From NCBI GenBank assembly GCA_030540405.1, contig JAUNWH010000010.1, forward strand, positions 1 through 59,204: a DNA stretch of 59,204 bases. The letters are read 5' to 3'. This document shows positions 33,479 through 43,120 of the stretch, piece after piece. The translations under genes were made by a program, and so were the position numbers. Positions within the stretch are counted from its first letter, which is position 1. The number at the start of each line of letters is the position of its first letter. The notes beneath the pieces were generated by a model. The model was not told the origin of the DNA, searched no databases, and saw only the letters and a program-made list of their open reading frames with translations. Origin of the DNA: Spirochaetales bacterium (GTDB lineage: Bacteria; Spirochaetota; Spirochaetia; Treponematales; Treponemataceae).

Positions 33479-35158
33479 TTAGAACAGTCCTGAAATTATT
33501 CCGTTGTCATCAACGTCTATATTAAGAGCTGCAGGAGCTTTTGGAAGTCCAGGCATATCAACGATGTCGCCGGCAAATGCAACAACAAATCCTGCTCCAG
33601 AATAAAGCTGAACATCGCGGATCGGGAACACGTAGTCTTTTGGCGCGCCCTGCAAAGATTTGTCGTGGCTTATTGAATTCTGTGTTTTTGCCATGCAGAT
33701 TGGAAGCGAGCCAAATCCCTGCTCTTCAAACTGATTGAGTTTTTTCAAAGCCTTTCCTTCAAATTCAACAGAAGAAGCCCTGTAAATTTCCTTTGCAAGA
33801 ATTTCAATTTTTTCTTTAAGCGGAATATCAAGCGGATAAATATTTTTGAACTCAGAAGGTGAATCGCAAAGCTCAACAACTTTATGAGCAAGGTCAACAG
33901 CTCCGTTTCCGCCTTTTTCCCAGCCTTCGCAAACCACAGCGTTGCATCCACTTTCTGAGCAAAGTTTCTGCACAAGCGCAATTTCTGAATCAGTGTCTGT
34001 AATAAATTTATTGATTGCAACAACGACAGGCACTCCGAATTTTTTCATGTTTTCAATGTGAGCCTTGAGGTTTGCAAATCCGATTTCAACAGCCGGAATA
34101 TTTTCTGCGGCAAGATCTGCCTTTGCAACACCGCCGTGCATTTTAAGAGCGCGCACAGTAGCAACAATCACAGCGGCATTTGGAGCAAGTCCGTTCATGC
34201 GGCATTTTATGTCAAAGAATTTTTCAGCTCCAAGATCGGCGGCAAAGCCAGCTTCAGTAACAACATAGTCCCCCAAGGCAAGCGCGCAAAGTGTGGCGTT
34301 GATTGAATTGCATCCGTGAGCAATATTCGCAAACGGTCCGCCATGTATAAACGCAGGATTTTTTTCAAGCGTCTGAACCAAGTTCGGGCGGATTGCATCT
34401 TTTAAAAGCGCGGCGACAGCTCCAGTGCATCCAAGGCTTCCGAATGTAACAGGATTTTTATTGTAGTCTGCGCCGATTGTAATTTTTGAAATGCGCTCTT
34501 TCAATTCTGAAATTGTTTTTGACAGGCAGACAATCGCCATTATTTCGCTTGCAACTGAAATCTGAAAATGGCTTTCACGCGGAACTCCGTCAATTTTTCC
34601 GCCAAGTCCGACAATCACATTTCTAAGAGAGCGGTCATTTAAGTCCACGCATCTTTTCCAGGAAATTGTGCGGGGATCAAGGTTTAAGGAATTTCCCTGC
34701 TGAATATGATTGTCAATAAGAGCCGCCATAAGATTGTTTGCAGCCGTAATTGCATGAATGTCGCCTGTAAAATGAAGGTTTATGTCTTCCATTGGAACAA
34801 CCTGCGCATAACCTCCGCCGCAAGCACCTCCCTTTATTCCAAAGCAAGGACCAAGCGAAGGCTCTCGCAAAGCAACTACAGATTTTTTTCCGATTTTTCT
34901 AAGGCCGTCTCCAAGCGCAATTGTTACAGTTGATTTTCCTTCGCCTGCAGCAGTCGGAGTCATTGCAGTAACCAAAATAAGTTTTCCGCGGGAAGAAGAG
35001 TCAAGCGCTTTTTTCTGCAAGGCATTGAGTTTTTCAAAGGAAATTTTTGCTTTATAGTTTCCGTAAAGCTCCAAAGATTCCCGGTCAATTCCAATTTTTT
35101 CCGCGATTTTTTCAACTGGCTCCATTACATTTTTCTGGGCAATTTCAATGTCAGTCAT
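33479..35158 (-). CDS. fhs: Formate-tetrahydrofolate ligase
   Basis: The protein (559 residues) makes 10-formyl-THF from formate, THF and ATP. The P-loop is AMTPTAAGEGKSTVTIALGDGL near residue 67; LREPSLGPCFGIKGGACGGGYAQV and FTGDIHAITAANNL are conserved. The length is standard for the family. It supplies one-carbon units for purine synthesis, consistent with purF and purE elsewhere in the window. Its 5' end overlaps the pseudouridine synthase gene by 8 bp. Confidence 0.97.
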   Translation of the reverse strand: MTDIEIAQKNVMEPVEKIAEKIGIDRESLELYGNYKAKISFEKLNALQKKALDSSSRGKLILVTAMTPTAAGEGKSTVTIALGDGLRKIGKKSVVALREPSLGPCFGIKGGACGGGYAQVVPMEDINLHFTGDIHAITAANNLMAALIDNHIQQGNSLNLDPRTISWKRCVDLNDRSLRNVIVGLGGKIDGVPRESHFQISVASEIMAIVCLSKTISELKERISKITIGADYNKNPVTFGSLGCTGAVAALLKDAIRPNLVQTLEKNPAFIHGGPFANIAHGCNSINATLCALALGDYVVTEAGFAADLGAEKFFDIKCRMNGLAPNAAVIVATVRALKMHGGVAKADLAAENIPAVEIGFANLKAHIENMKKFGVPVVVAINKFITDTDSEIALVQKLCSESGCNAVVCEGWEKGGNGAVDLAHKVVELCDSPSEFKNIYPLDIPLKEKIEILAKEIYRASSVEFEGKALKKLNQFEEQGFGSLPICMAKTQNSISHDKSLQGAPKDYVFPIRDVQLYSGAGFVVAFAGDIVDMPGLPKAPAALNIDVDDNGIISGLF

Positions 35159-35960
35159 TTTTTTCCTCTACATCTAAAAGTCTTATCTCTTCCTTTGTGA
35201 GCGGTCTGTAACTTCCTTCTTCCAAAGTTTCGTCCAGAAAAAGATTGTTGATTCTTATTCTTTTTAAGTAAACAACTTCGTTTCCAAGGGCTTTGAAGAT
35301 TCGCTTTACCTCGTGGAATTTTCCTTCCGTAACAGTAAGGCAGCAAACTTCCGAAGGATTTTCGCTAGTTTTGGTATAATACTGATTTTTTTCTTTCCAT
35401 TCAATTACGGCAGGGCGGCAGTCAGCTTCTCCGTCTTTACCTTCAGCTTCAATGTGAACTCCGGCGGCAAGTTTTTTTTCGTAGCTCAGCTTTTCTGAAT
35501 CATCAACTGAATCTCGCAAATAGACAAGATAAGTTTTTGGAACTTCATACTTTGGAAATGTAACCCGGTGAATTAAATTTCCGTCGCTTGTAATAACAAG
35601 AAGTCCTTCGGTATCCGCGTCAAGCCTTCCAACTGTGCTAAGATTTCCGCCCGGATATTTTCTGTTGTCTTCTGGTGAAATATATTCAAAAACAGTTTTT
35701 CTTCTGTCGGATTTTGTGGAGCAGACTGCGCCGCAAGCCTTGTTCATCATAAAGTAAGCATTTTGTTCAACCGTAAGAATTTTTCCGTCCACAAGAATTT
35801 CGTCAGTGCTTCCGTCTGCATGAAATTCAGGTTCTCTTACAACGATTCCATTTACAGAAATTTTTCCGCTTCTTATAAGACGCTTTACATCACGGCGCGT
35901 TCCAATTCCATTGTTTGAAAGAATTTTATCAAGGCGTTCTGTGTTTTTTAAATCAGACAT
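35151..35960 (-). CDS. RsuA/RluB/RluF-type rRNA pseudouridine synthase
   Basis: The protein has 269 residues. An S4 RNA-binding domain (about 8-55, RLDKILSNNGIGTRRDVKRLIRSGKISVNG) precedes the catalytic domain with the Asp motif GRLDADTEGLLVIT. LTVTEGKFHEVKRIFKALGNEV is also conserved. It pseudouridylates an rRNA; the 16S-versus-23S target cannot be told from sequence alone. It overlaps fhs by 8 bp, so the two are probably co-translated. Confidence 0.9.
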   Translation of the reverse strand: MSDLKNTERLDKILSNNGIGTRRDVKRLIRSGKISVNGIVVREPEFHADGSTDEILVDGKILTVEQNAYFMMNKACGAVCSTKSDRRKTVFEYISPEDNRKYPGGNLSTVGRLDADTEGLLVITSDGNLIHRVTFPKYEVPKTYLVYLRDSVDDSEKLSYEKKLAAGVHIEAEGKDGEADCRPAVIEWKEKNQYYTKTSENPSEVCCLTVTEGKFHEVKRIFKALGNEVVYLKRIRINNLFLDETLEEGSYRPLTKEEIRLLDVEEKND

Positions 35961-35983
35961 TTTTCAACCTAATTTTTAACTAT

Positions 35984-36029
35984 AAAAAAACAATGCAGCG
36001 CAAGCAGCACCAAAAGCCGCCACACTGCA
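35984..36029 (-). terminator. Probable terminator after the coiled-coil gene
   Basis: On the minus strand, TGCAG and CTGCA close an imperfect stem with inner GC pairing, followed by TTGTTTTTTT. Confidence 0.6.
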
Positions 36030-36053
36030 AAAGAAATAAAATTTTATTTTAAA

Positions 36054-37553
36054 TTACTTTTTAGCTTTGGGATTTACAGGTTCTCCAAAAATAATTCTGT
36101 CGCCAGTTTTTATTTTTAATCCGCCGCCAAAAGCAAGATTTGACAAAACATATTTTCCGTCATCGTTCAAAGAAATTTCGCCAATCGCAATTTTGTCTTT
36201 TCCGCGCCAAAGTGAACAAGGGAAAATAAAATCGCGGTATTCAGGATTCGTGAAAATATTGCGGCTGAATTCGGCAATGTAAATTTCTGTGCCGAACAAA
36301 TCGCCTTGTTTTGCAATAATTCCGTCAGCTGTGCTTTTACCAAAAGGCTCTGAACAAATCGCTTCAAGGAATTCATTGTAGTCTGTAGAAACGCGCTCAT
36401 AATCATTTTCCACGGAAGTTTTTTCCGCAATGAGCCTGTTGACTTCCGAAACGCTTGCAACTGAAATTTGATTTCCGGCAGTGTACGCATAACGCTTCAT
36501 CGAGCGAACAAACGAAGCAACAGCATTTTCATCTTTAAATGGAAGCTGCTCTAAAAGCTCAGAAATTTTTTCAATTGAATCGTACAAGTCTCTTTGAATT
36601 TCAAACACGTCTTTAAAGTCTTCTGACGCATCTTCTGAAATAGGAATTTCAATATCCTCATAAACAGGTCCCGTGTATTCATCAGTGAAATTTTCTGCAA
36701 CTTTAACAATAGACTTTGCATCTGAGCTGTCTTTTGGAATCGGCGGATCATACTGATTGATTGTAAACGCAAGAAGCTCTTCCTGACGCTTTAAATCTTC
36801 AGCCTGAGTTTGCTTTAAAAGATTTCTTGAATCTTCAAGGCGAGATTCATAATCATTGATTATTTTTTCCTTTTCCTTTTCATGCAAAAAACGCTCGCTG
36901 TTTATAATCGCCTTTTGCTTTTCCGCCTCCTGAACTCTTGTAGCATCGAATTCATTGCGCTGCTCCGTGTACATTTTTAAATCTTCGTTATAGTTCGCAA
37001 TGAATTTATTGTATTTTTCCACTGAAGCCAAATCAACTTTGTAAGTCTGCTCAATCTGCTGTTCCTGCTGAAGCCGCCGGGTTTTATTTTTAATATTCAA
37101 TGCGGCAAGTGACTTTAATGCGGCAGCGCGGATTCCTTCGATTCGCTCGATTTCCGCATTGCGTTGCTCTTCAATCGCTTTTTTAGCATTTTCAATTTCG
37201 TGGATTTTTTGGTCGATGTCATTTACTTTGTTCAGCAAGCTGGTAAGATTCAAGCTTTTAAATTCGCTTACTTCAACTTTTATTTCTCTGTTTGAATTTG
37301 CAACAAAAAGCACAAGGAAAACTGTAATCGCAAAAACAACTCCAAAGCAAATAAGAAGCCTAAGCCACATATTTTGCCACATGAACGAAAAGCTGTTTTT
37401 CTTTGTCTTTGAAAATTCATCTTCTATGCTGAAAGATTCACGCTTGTTGTCCATTGCAATTCTGTTTAGTTCATTTTCAAGAAGAAGCGCAACTTCCTTG
37501 TGAACATTCGCAGCCGCAGGAACCATTGAATTTATTTTGTCGTCATTGCCCAT
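36054..37553 (-). CDS. Membrane-anchored coiled-coil protein linked to a cyclase
   Basis: The protein has 499 residues and is not recognised as a named family. One membrane helix lies near residues 67-88 (LLICFGVVFAITVFLVLFVA). A long charged coiled coil covers about 105-280, with heptads rich in Glu/Lys/Gln. The C-terminal 120 residues (GDLFGTEIYIAEFSRNIF onward) look like a compact beta-rich domain. Its start overlaps the upstream cyclase gene by 22 bp, which implies coupled translation and probably a shared complex. It could transmit a signal from the membrane cyclase; that is inference. Confidence 0.7.
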   Translation of the reverse strand: MGNDDKINSMVPAAANVHKEVALLLENELNRIAMDNKRESFSIEDEFSKTKKNSFSFMWQNMWLRLLICFGVVFAITVFLVLFVANSNREIKVEVSEFKSLNLTSLLNKVNDIDQKIHEIENAKKAIEEQRNAEIERIEGIRAAALKSLAALNIKNKTRRLQQEQQIEQTYKVDLASVEKYNKFIANYNEDLKMYTEQRNEFDATRVQEAEKQKAIINSERFLHEKEKEKIINDYESRLEDSRNLLKQTQAEDLKRQEELLAFTINQYDPPIPKDSSDAKSIVKVAENFTDEYTGPVYEDIEIPISEDASEDFKDVFEIQRDLYDSIEKISELLEQLPFKDENAVASFVRSMKRYAYTAGNQISVASVSEVNRLIAEKTSVENDYERVSTDYNEFLEAICSEPFGKSTADGIIAKQGDLFGTEIYIAEFSRNIFTNPEYRDFIFPCSLWRGKDKIAIGEISLNDDGKYVLSNLAFGGGLKIKTGDRIIFGEPVNPKAKK

Positions 37554-39262
37554 ATTCCACTCCAGTCTTCTGGTGAAGATTTCATTCCGATTCTTTCAAG
37601 GAAAACTTTTGCAACATCCAAGCCTGATTTTTTAAATTCGGCTCTTGCAGTTTTCCAGTCGCCATCATAATAAGCTTTTAGTCCGTACTCAAAAATTTTA
37701 AATTTCTCGTCAAGGTTTTCAAACTTCCATTCATCAAGAGAACATTCTTTGTCAAGCGGGAAATAAATTTTTACGCCTTCAGTTTTTCCTTTTACTTGAA
37801 CTGTATCAATCTCATAAAATTTGTAGCGTGAAGCAGCTTCATTGTCGCGAAGAGTTTCTTCCATAATATACGAACTTACAATCACTGGGACTTTGTAAAT
37901 TCTTGTAAGGCCTTCCAATCTTGAAGCAGAGTTTACATTGTCGCCAATTACGGTATTTGCCATTCGCTTTGAAGAACCGATATTTCCGTAGAAAACATTT
38001 CCTCCATCAATGCCAACTCCAACGTCAAGCATTACAGCCTGATAAACGCGCTCCTCGCTTTCTGTAAGCGGACGTTCTTTTTCAAGGACAGCACGGCGGT
38101 CTGACATTTTCTTTCTAAGTTCCGAAGTGACAGCCGTAATTTCCCATGCGGTTTTTATAGCATCGTAAGATTTGTTTGTTTCAACGTGCTCTTCAATTCC
38201 ATAGCTTGCAAGAATCGCATCTCCAATAATCGATCCGATAATTCCATTATTATCGCTGACTTTTCTGATAACCGAATCATAATGAACATTCAAAAGACCA
38301 ATGATGTCGTTTCCCAAAACTTCAGTTCGGTAAGTAAAGCTTTTTATGTCGCTGAAAAGAATTGTAAGCTCGCGCTGGCTTCCTTCCAAACGGATGAACT
38401 GCTCCTCATGCGCCTTGCGAACAACATTTTCAGGAACAAACTTTTGGAAAATCTGAAGAAGATTTGTTATCGTGGAAGAAAGCGAATTGAAGTTTGCGGC
38501 AAGATAGGTAATGTCATCATTCGGCGATTCTGAAATATCAATGAGATTAAGTTTTTTGTCCTGCTGCATTTTATAAAGCTGCGTTGAAAACTTATTGATA
38601 TTTGAAAGAAGCCCGTCAAGAATTTTTGTTCCCATAAGAATAAAAAATGCTGACATTATAAGAACAAGCACAACTGTAATCCACAAAACCTGATACATCG
38701 CGCGGTTTGTGTCAGCACGTCGGTTTGCACGGATTATATAAGTAAGCCAGTCCGGATGATATTTATAAACTCCAAAATACTCGTCTCCATCAGGAGAAAT
38801 GAAAGAAACAGAACCTTCATGTGTTTCAGAATTTTCCATCATCTCGAGGCAATCTTTATCTGTAAAGCGTTCCCATTTCAGTTCTTCATTTGGAGTCGCA
38901 AAAAACAAAAGAGAGCCATCTGGATTCACGCCAAGCGCAACGCTGTTTTTTTCATCTTTTGCAAATCCATTTTTTGCGCTTTGAGCAATTGAATCGATGG
39001 AGGTTTTCGTGTCCTGCGAATAAGCTTCAATTTGCTTCTGGCTGTTTGCAACGTTGTAAAGCTCCGTGAGTTTATCAACAAGCACAATATTTGAAAGCTG
39101 AATTGTTTTTCTTTGGGAAAGCATAATCGCAACAAGGTTTGTCGAAAAAGTAGAAAGCAAAAGCATTGCCACAAAGAAAATAATTATTTTCAATTTTGTA
39201 GGAACAATCGGAGTGTCGCCAACATATTGAAAAAACTTTAAATGACGTTTTCCAGTCTTCAA
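37532..39262 (-). CDS. Membrane-bound class III adenylate/guanylate cyclase
   Basis: The product has 576 residues. A first membrane helix (about 26-50) and a second (about 190-212) bracket an extracytoplasmic sensor domain of about 135 residues. A HAMP-like linker follows. The cyclase domain has metal Asp residues in ILFSDIKSFTYRTE and GSIIGDAILASYG, and the transition-state Asn/Arg in GDNVNSASRLEGL. The base specificity is not certain. The start is TTG 39262 with the strong SD GGGAGG 8 bp upstream. The coiled-coil gene overlaps its 3' end. Confidence 0.9.
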   Translation of the reverse strand: MKTGKRHLKFFQYVGDTPIVPTKLKIIIFFVAMLLLSTFSTNLVAIMLSQRKTIQLSNIVLVDKLTELYNVANSQKQIEAYSQDTKTSIDSIAQSAKNGFAKDEKNSVALGVNPDGSLLFFATPNEELKWERFTDKDCLEMMENSETHEGSVSFISPDGDEYFGVYKYHPDWLTYIIRANRRADTNRAMYQVLWITVVLVLIMSAFFILMGTKILDGLLSNINKFSTQLYKMQQDKKLNLIDISESPNDDITYLAANFNSLSSTITNLLQIFQKFVPENVVRKAHEEQFIRLEGSQRELTILFSDIKSFTYRTEVLGNDIIGLLNVHYDSVIRKVSDNNGIIGSIIGDAILASYGIEEHVETNKSYDAIKTAWEITAVTSELRKKMSDRRAVLEKERPLTESEERVYQAVMLDVGVGIDGGNVFYGNIGSSKRMANTVIGDNVNSASRLEGLTRIYKVPVIVSSYIMEETLRDNEAASRYKFYEIDTVQVKGKTEGVKIYFPLDKECSLDEWKFENLDEKFKIFEYGLKAYYDGDWKTARAEFKKSGLDVAKVFLERIGMKSSPEDWSGIWAMTTK

Positions 39263-39306
39263 AATTTTCCTCCCGCTGCTCTCCTTTAAAAATAATCCTT
39301 TAGCGA

Positions 39307-39335
39307 TTGCTTTATTTTATTAAGCGGATTATTCT
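39307..39335 (+). promoter_or_regulatory. Predicted murJ promoter, leaderless arrangement
   Basis: TTGCTT (39307-39312), a 17-bp spacer and TATTCT (39330-39335) end 9 bp before the murJ ATG. No SD precedes the ATG. Confidence 0.5.
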
Positions 39336-39344
39336 ATATATTAT

Positions 39345-40955
39345 ATGTCTACTTCTCAAAAAAATAAAGAAAAAAATGCGCAAAATTCACTTTTAGCAAA
39401 AGGAATTTCACTTTCAATGCTTACCTTGGCCTCAAGAGTTCTTGGACTTTTAAGGGAAATGACAAAGGCACGCTTTTTAGGAACTTCGGCTTTTTCAGAC
39501 GCATTTGGAATCGCTTTTATGATTCCGAATCTTTTCCGAAGGCTTTTTGCTGAAAATTCAATTTCCGTGGCTTTCATTCCGACTTTTAAAAATCACCTTG
39601 AAGAATGCAGAACTTCGGAAGGAAAACAAAAAACACAGGACTTTATAAGCGCGACTTTTACGCTGATCGTTTTTCTGACATCAGTTTTTGTGGTCGCCGG
39701 AATTATTTTTGCGCCGTTCATTCTGAGAATTTTTTATGCTGACAAAAATTCAATGGAAGAAGCTGTTATTTTGACAAGGATAATGTTTCCTTATCTTTTT
39801 GTAATTTCCGTGGCAGCTTTTTTTCAGGGAATTTTAAACGGACTTAAAATATTTTCACCGTCAGGATTCACTCCGATTCTTTTCAATATAACTGTAATTT
39901 TGTCAACGTATATTCTTTCCCATTTTACAAAAAATCCCGCAAGAGCAATGGCAATCGGCGTAATTTCAGGCGGAACAATCCAAGCGATTTTTCAGCTTCC
40001 GTTTGTTTTAAAAAATGACTGGCGCATAACTTTTGTAAATTTAAAAAAAGCATTTTCAAATGAAGGAAGCAAAAAAGTTTTTGCGCTGATTGGTCCGACA
40101 ATAATCGGAATGGCAGGCTACCAGATAAACGACATTGTGTCTTCGGCATTGGCGGCGCGTGCAGGGGAAGGAATCGTTTCTAGCCTTCAATATTCGCTTA
40201 GGCTTCAGGAATTAATTTTAGGAATTTGCGCTGTAACAATCGGAACTGTAATTCTCCCGGACTTAACTGGTTTTGCAAAAAAAAATCTGTGGGAAAATTT
40301 CAACTCGCTTTTAATTCAGTCAATAAAAATAATGGCGTTGATTGCAATTCCTGTAACTTTTTATTCGCTTGCAATGGGCGAAAATATTATCACGCTAATT
40401 TTTGCAGGCGGAAAATTCAATTCAGAATCAACCAAGATGACTGTTGAAGTTTTTAACTTTCACATTGCAGGACTTTTTTTTATTGCCGTAAATAGAATTG
40501 TTTCCCCGGCATTTTATGCTCAGCAAAACACAAAAAACCCAACAATCGCAGGACTTATAAATTTCGCCGTGAACATTGCGCTGGCTTCAATCCTTTCAAT
40601 CAAGTTCAAAGGAAAAGGAATTGCGCTGGCTCTCACAATTGCAAGCGCGGCAAACACATTGATGCTTTTTATTTTTTTAAGAAAAACAAAATCAATTCAT
40701 GTTGGAAACATTTTAAAGCTTGCAGTTTTATATGCAATAAAAATCGCGGCGTTTTCTGTAATTGCAGTAATTCCTGTTGTTCTGACAAAAAATTATTTCA
40801 TTAAATTTTTCAGCGGAAATTCAAGAATCATTTCACAAGGAATTCCAGTTTTTATAACTGCGGCAATTTTCGGAGCAATCGGAATTTTGCTTCTTTTCAT
40901 TTCAAAAGATTCACTTTTAAAAACAGCATTTGAAAAAATTTCAAGACGAAAATAA
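39345..40955 (+). CDS. murJ: Lipid II flippase MurJ
   Basis: The protein has 536 residues and about fourteen membrane segments. It is a MOP-superfamily flippase that moves lipid II across the inner membrane for peptidoglycan synthesis. ISLSMLTLASRVLGLLREMTKARFLGTSAFSDAFGIAF and IPNLFRRLFAENSISVAFIPTF are characteristic MurJ/MviN segments. No SD is visible. The M24 peptidase follows 18 bp downstream. Confidence 0.95.
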   Translation: MSTSQKNKEKNAQNSLLAKGISLSMLTLASRVLGLLREMTKARFLGTSAFSDAFGIAFMIPNLFRRLFAENSISVAFIPTFKNHLEECRTSEGKQKTQDFISATFTLIVFLTSVFVVAGIIFAPFILRIFYADKNSMEEAVILTRIMFPYLFVISVAAFFQGILNGLKIFSPSGFTPILFNITVILSTYILSHFTKNPARAMAIGVISGGTIQAIFQLPFVLKNDWRITFVNLKKAFSNEGSKKVFALIGPTIIGMAGYQINDIVSSALAARAGEGIVSSLQYSLRLQELILGICAVTIGTVILPDLTGFAKKNLWENFNSLLIQSIKIMALIAIPVTFYSLAMGENIITLIFAGGKFNSESTKMTVEVFNFHIAGLFFIAVNRIVSPAFYAQQNTKNPTIAGLINFAVNIALASILSIKFKGKGIALALTIASAANTLMLFIFLRKTKSIHVGNILKLAVLYAIKIAAFSVIAVIPVVLTKNYFIKFFSGNSRIISQGIPVFITAAIFGAIGILLLFISKDSLLKTAFEKISRRK

Positions 40956-40973
40956 ATTTTCAGAGGAAGAAAA

Positions 40974-42107
40974 ATGGAATTTAATTTAAAGCAAATTTAT
41001 GAAGACAGACGGAAAAAAGTCAGCGAGTATTTAAAGCAAAACAATATCAAGGCGGCAATTTTTGAAGATTCAGAACAAAGAAGAGATGTTGCCGTGCGTT
41101 ATCTTTGCGGACATCCAAGCGACGCATCTTTAATTATTTTAGACAGCGGAAAATCATTTTTAATTCCATGGGACGAAAATCTAGCAAAAGACAAAGCATT
41201 TGCTGACGAAATAATTTCTTCTGAAAAATTTAAAAGAAGCTACATAAATGCCGCGGAAGAAATTTTGAATTCAGCCATTTCTGAAAAAAAATCAAAAATC
41301 TGCATTTCTCCAGAAACTCCATATATTCAGTTTGAAAAATATTCAGAAAAACTTGAAAGCTTTAAAATCTGCGCTGAAGAAAATTCTGCGCACGACTTTG
41401 TAAAATCACTTCGCTCTGTAAAAGACGAATATGAAATTGCCTGCACAAAAAAAGCAGCTTCAATCACAGATGAAATGACAAAAATCATTGTAGAAAATTT
41501 GCGCCAAGGAAAAATAAAAACAGAAACTGACGTTGCGCTTTTTGCAGAACGTGAGCTGAGAATAAAAGGCGCAGAACGCACAAGTTTTGACACGCTTGCC
41601 GCAGGACCAGAACGAAGTTTTGCAATCCACGCATTTCCGGGCTACACGCAAGGCAGCTGGGGAACACAAGGATTGTCAATTTTGGATTACGGAGTTTGCT
41701 ATAAAGGCTATGCGAGCGACTGCACAATTACAATTGCAAAGGGTCCGCTTTCAAAAGAACAGGAGCAGCTTTTAAATTCTGTGCAAGAAGCTGCGGATGA
41801 ATGCAAAAAACTTTATATGCCAAAAGAAAAAATTTCGCGTGCAGTAAAAAAGGCTGATGAAATTTTCGCAAAAATAAATAGAGTTATGCCGCATGGACTT
41901 GGACACGGAACTGGCCTTGAAATTCACGAAGAGCCGTTTGTAAGCATGAGAGCAACTGAAAACGATGTCTTTAAGGTCGGAAACATCATAACTCTTGAGC
42001 CGGGGCTTTACGACAAAACGCTTGGCGGAACTCGTCTTGAAAACGATATTTTGATAACGGAAACTGGCAATGAAATATTAACACACTCAGAAATATTCAG
42101 ACTTTAA
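40974..42107 (+). CDS. M24-family metallopeptidase (Xaa-Pro peptidase-like)
   Basis: The protein has 377 residues. A creatinase-like N-terminal domain spans about 1-150. The pita-bread catalytic domain carries the two-metal ligands: Asp in LDYGVCYKGYASDCTI (two), His in MPHGLGHGTGLEIHE, Glu in ITLEPGLY and Glu in TRLENDILIT. It should remove N-terminal residues before proline. GAGGAAG is the SD. Its TAA stop overlaps the convergent gene's stop in a shared TTAA. Confidence 0.93.
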   Translation: MEFNLKQIYEDRRKKVSEYLKQNNIKAAIFEDSEQRRDVAVRYLCGHPSDASLIILDSGKSFLIPWDENLAKDKAFADEIISSEKFKRSYINAAEEILNSAISEKKSKICISPETPYIQFEKYSEKLESFKICAEENSAHDFVKSLRSVKDEYEIACTKKAASITDEMTKIIVENLRQGKIKTETDVALFAERELRIKGAERTSFDTLAAGPERSFAIHAFPGYTQGSWGTQGLSILDYGVCYKGYASDCTITIAKGPLSKEQEQLLNSVQEAADECKKLYMPKEKISRAVKKADEIFAKINRVMPHGLGHGTGLEIHEEPFVSMRATENDVFKVGNIITLEPGLYDKTLGGTRLENDILITETGNEILTHSEIFRL

Positions 42108-43120
42108 ATTTCATTGCGCCAAACTTTGCAAAGCCGGCTGTCAATTTGAAAAATAAAATTTTCTTTTGTCAGCCGAAACTTTGTTTCTGTCAATTTTGAA
42201 AAACAAGACATAACATTAGAAAAAAATCTTCCTGCTCTGCCATGAAAGAAAATATTTTTTGAAATTAAAAACTGCGACACAAAAACAAAGCCGCAAAGCC
42301 GGCCAGCTTTTACAAGTCCCAAATTCAAAGCTCCCAAAGTTATATTTAATTTTCCAAAAGAAAATAAAATTTTTCCATACGGAGAAAACAAAGAAAAAAA
42401 TACAACAAAAAAAATCAAAAGAACAGACGGCAAAATTTTCAAAGCTCTTTTTTTTATAAAAACTAAAAAGGCAAAAAACACAACAACAAAATAAATTTCA
42501 AAAACTGAATTTCTAAAAGTCAAAATAGAAAAACCGATTGCAGAAAGAGCAATGCTAAAAAAATTTATCTTTTTATTTTTTGAAAATTCTGAATCCACTT
42601 TTGAAGGGCTTCCAATAGCAAGTCCATTAAACCAAACTGATTTCCTGCAAAATTTTTCTGCAAAAATTCCCAAAGCTAACGAAGTGCAAAATGAAACACA
42701 AAGCATTGGAGGCGCAATAAATTTCACATTTGAGCCAAACATAAAAATGCCGGCTAAAAAAATCTGAGCAACATTATTTGCAAGCCCGCCGCAAACAGAA
42801 ATTCCAACGAAAGAAATTTTTCTCTTAAAAATAAAATATGCAAGCATCATGGAAAGCCCAGAAGCGACAGAGCCTGCAAAAGAAAAAATAAAAACGTAAG
42901 AAAATAAAGTTCCGCTTACAACTGCCTGTAAAAAAATTTTTAAGAAAACAAGCAGCAAAGTTTCTTTTTTTTTCAACACTGAAAGGCTTATCAAAACAGG
43001 AAGATTTGCAAATCCAATTTTAAAAAAAGGCAGAGGCTTTGGAACTGCATATTCCACAGCGGAAAGAAAAAAACAGAGAGCAGAAAAAAAGGCAATTTTG
43101 TTCCAGTCAACTTTTTCCAT
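42104..43120 (-). CDS. Gx transporter (HepS component I-like) fused to an EcfT-like domain
   Basis: The protein has 338 residues and about ten membrane helices. Residues 1-160 match the Gx/Hpre_diP_synt_I family (FFKIGFANLPVLISL, then GTLFSYVFIFSFAG and GGLANNVAQIF), an S-component-like fold. Residues about 190-338, with NITLGALNLGLVKAGRLCGFVFVSQFL, recall the T (energy-coupling) component of ECF transporters. A fusion of S- and T-like parts is inferred; no ATPase gene is adjacent. Its start overlaps the mnmG stop (TAATG). The substrate is unknown. Confidence 0.65.
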   Translation of the reverse strand: MEKVDWNKIAFFSALCFFLSAVEYAVPKPLPFFKIGFANLPVLISLSVLKKKETLLLVFLKIFLQAVVSGTLFSYVFIFSFAGSVASGLSMMLAYFIFKRKISFVGISVCGGLANNVAQIFLAGIFMFGSNVKFIAPPMLCVSFCTSLALGIFAEKFCRKSVWFNGLAIGSPSKVDSEFSKNKKINFFSIALSAIGFSILTFRNSVFEIYFVVVFFAFLVFIKKRALKILPSVLLIFFVVFFSLFSPYGKILFSFGKLNITLGALNLGLVKAGRLCGFVFVSQFLISKNIFFHGRAGRFFSNVMSCFSKLTETKFRLTKENFIFQIDSRLCKVWRNEI

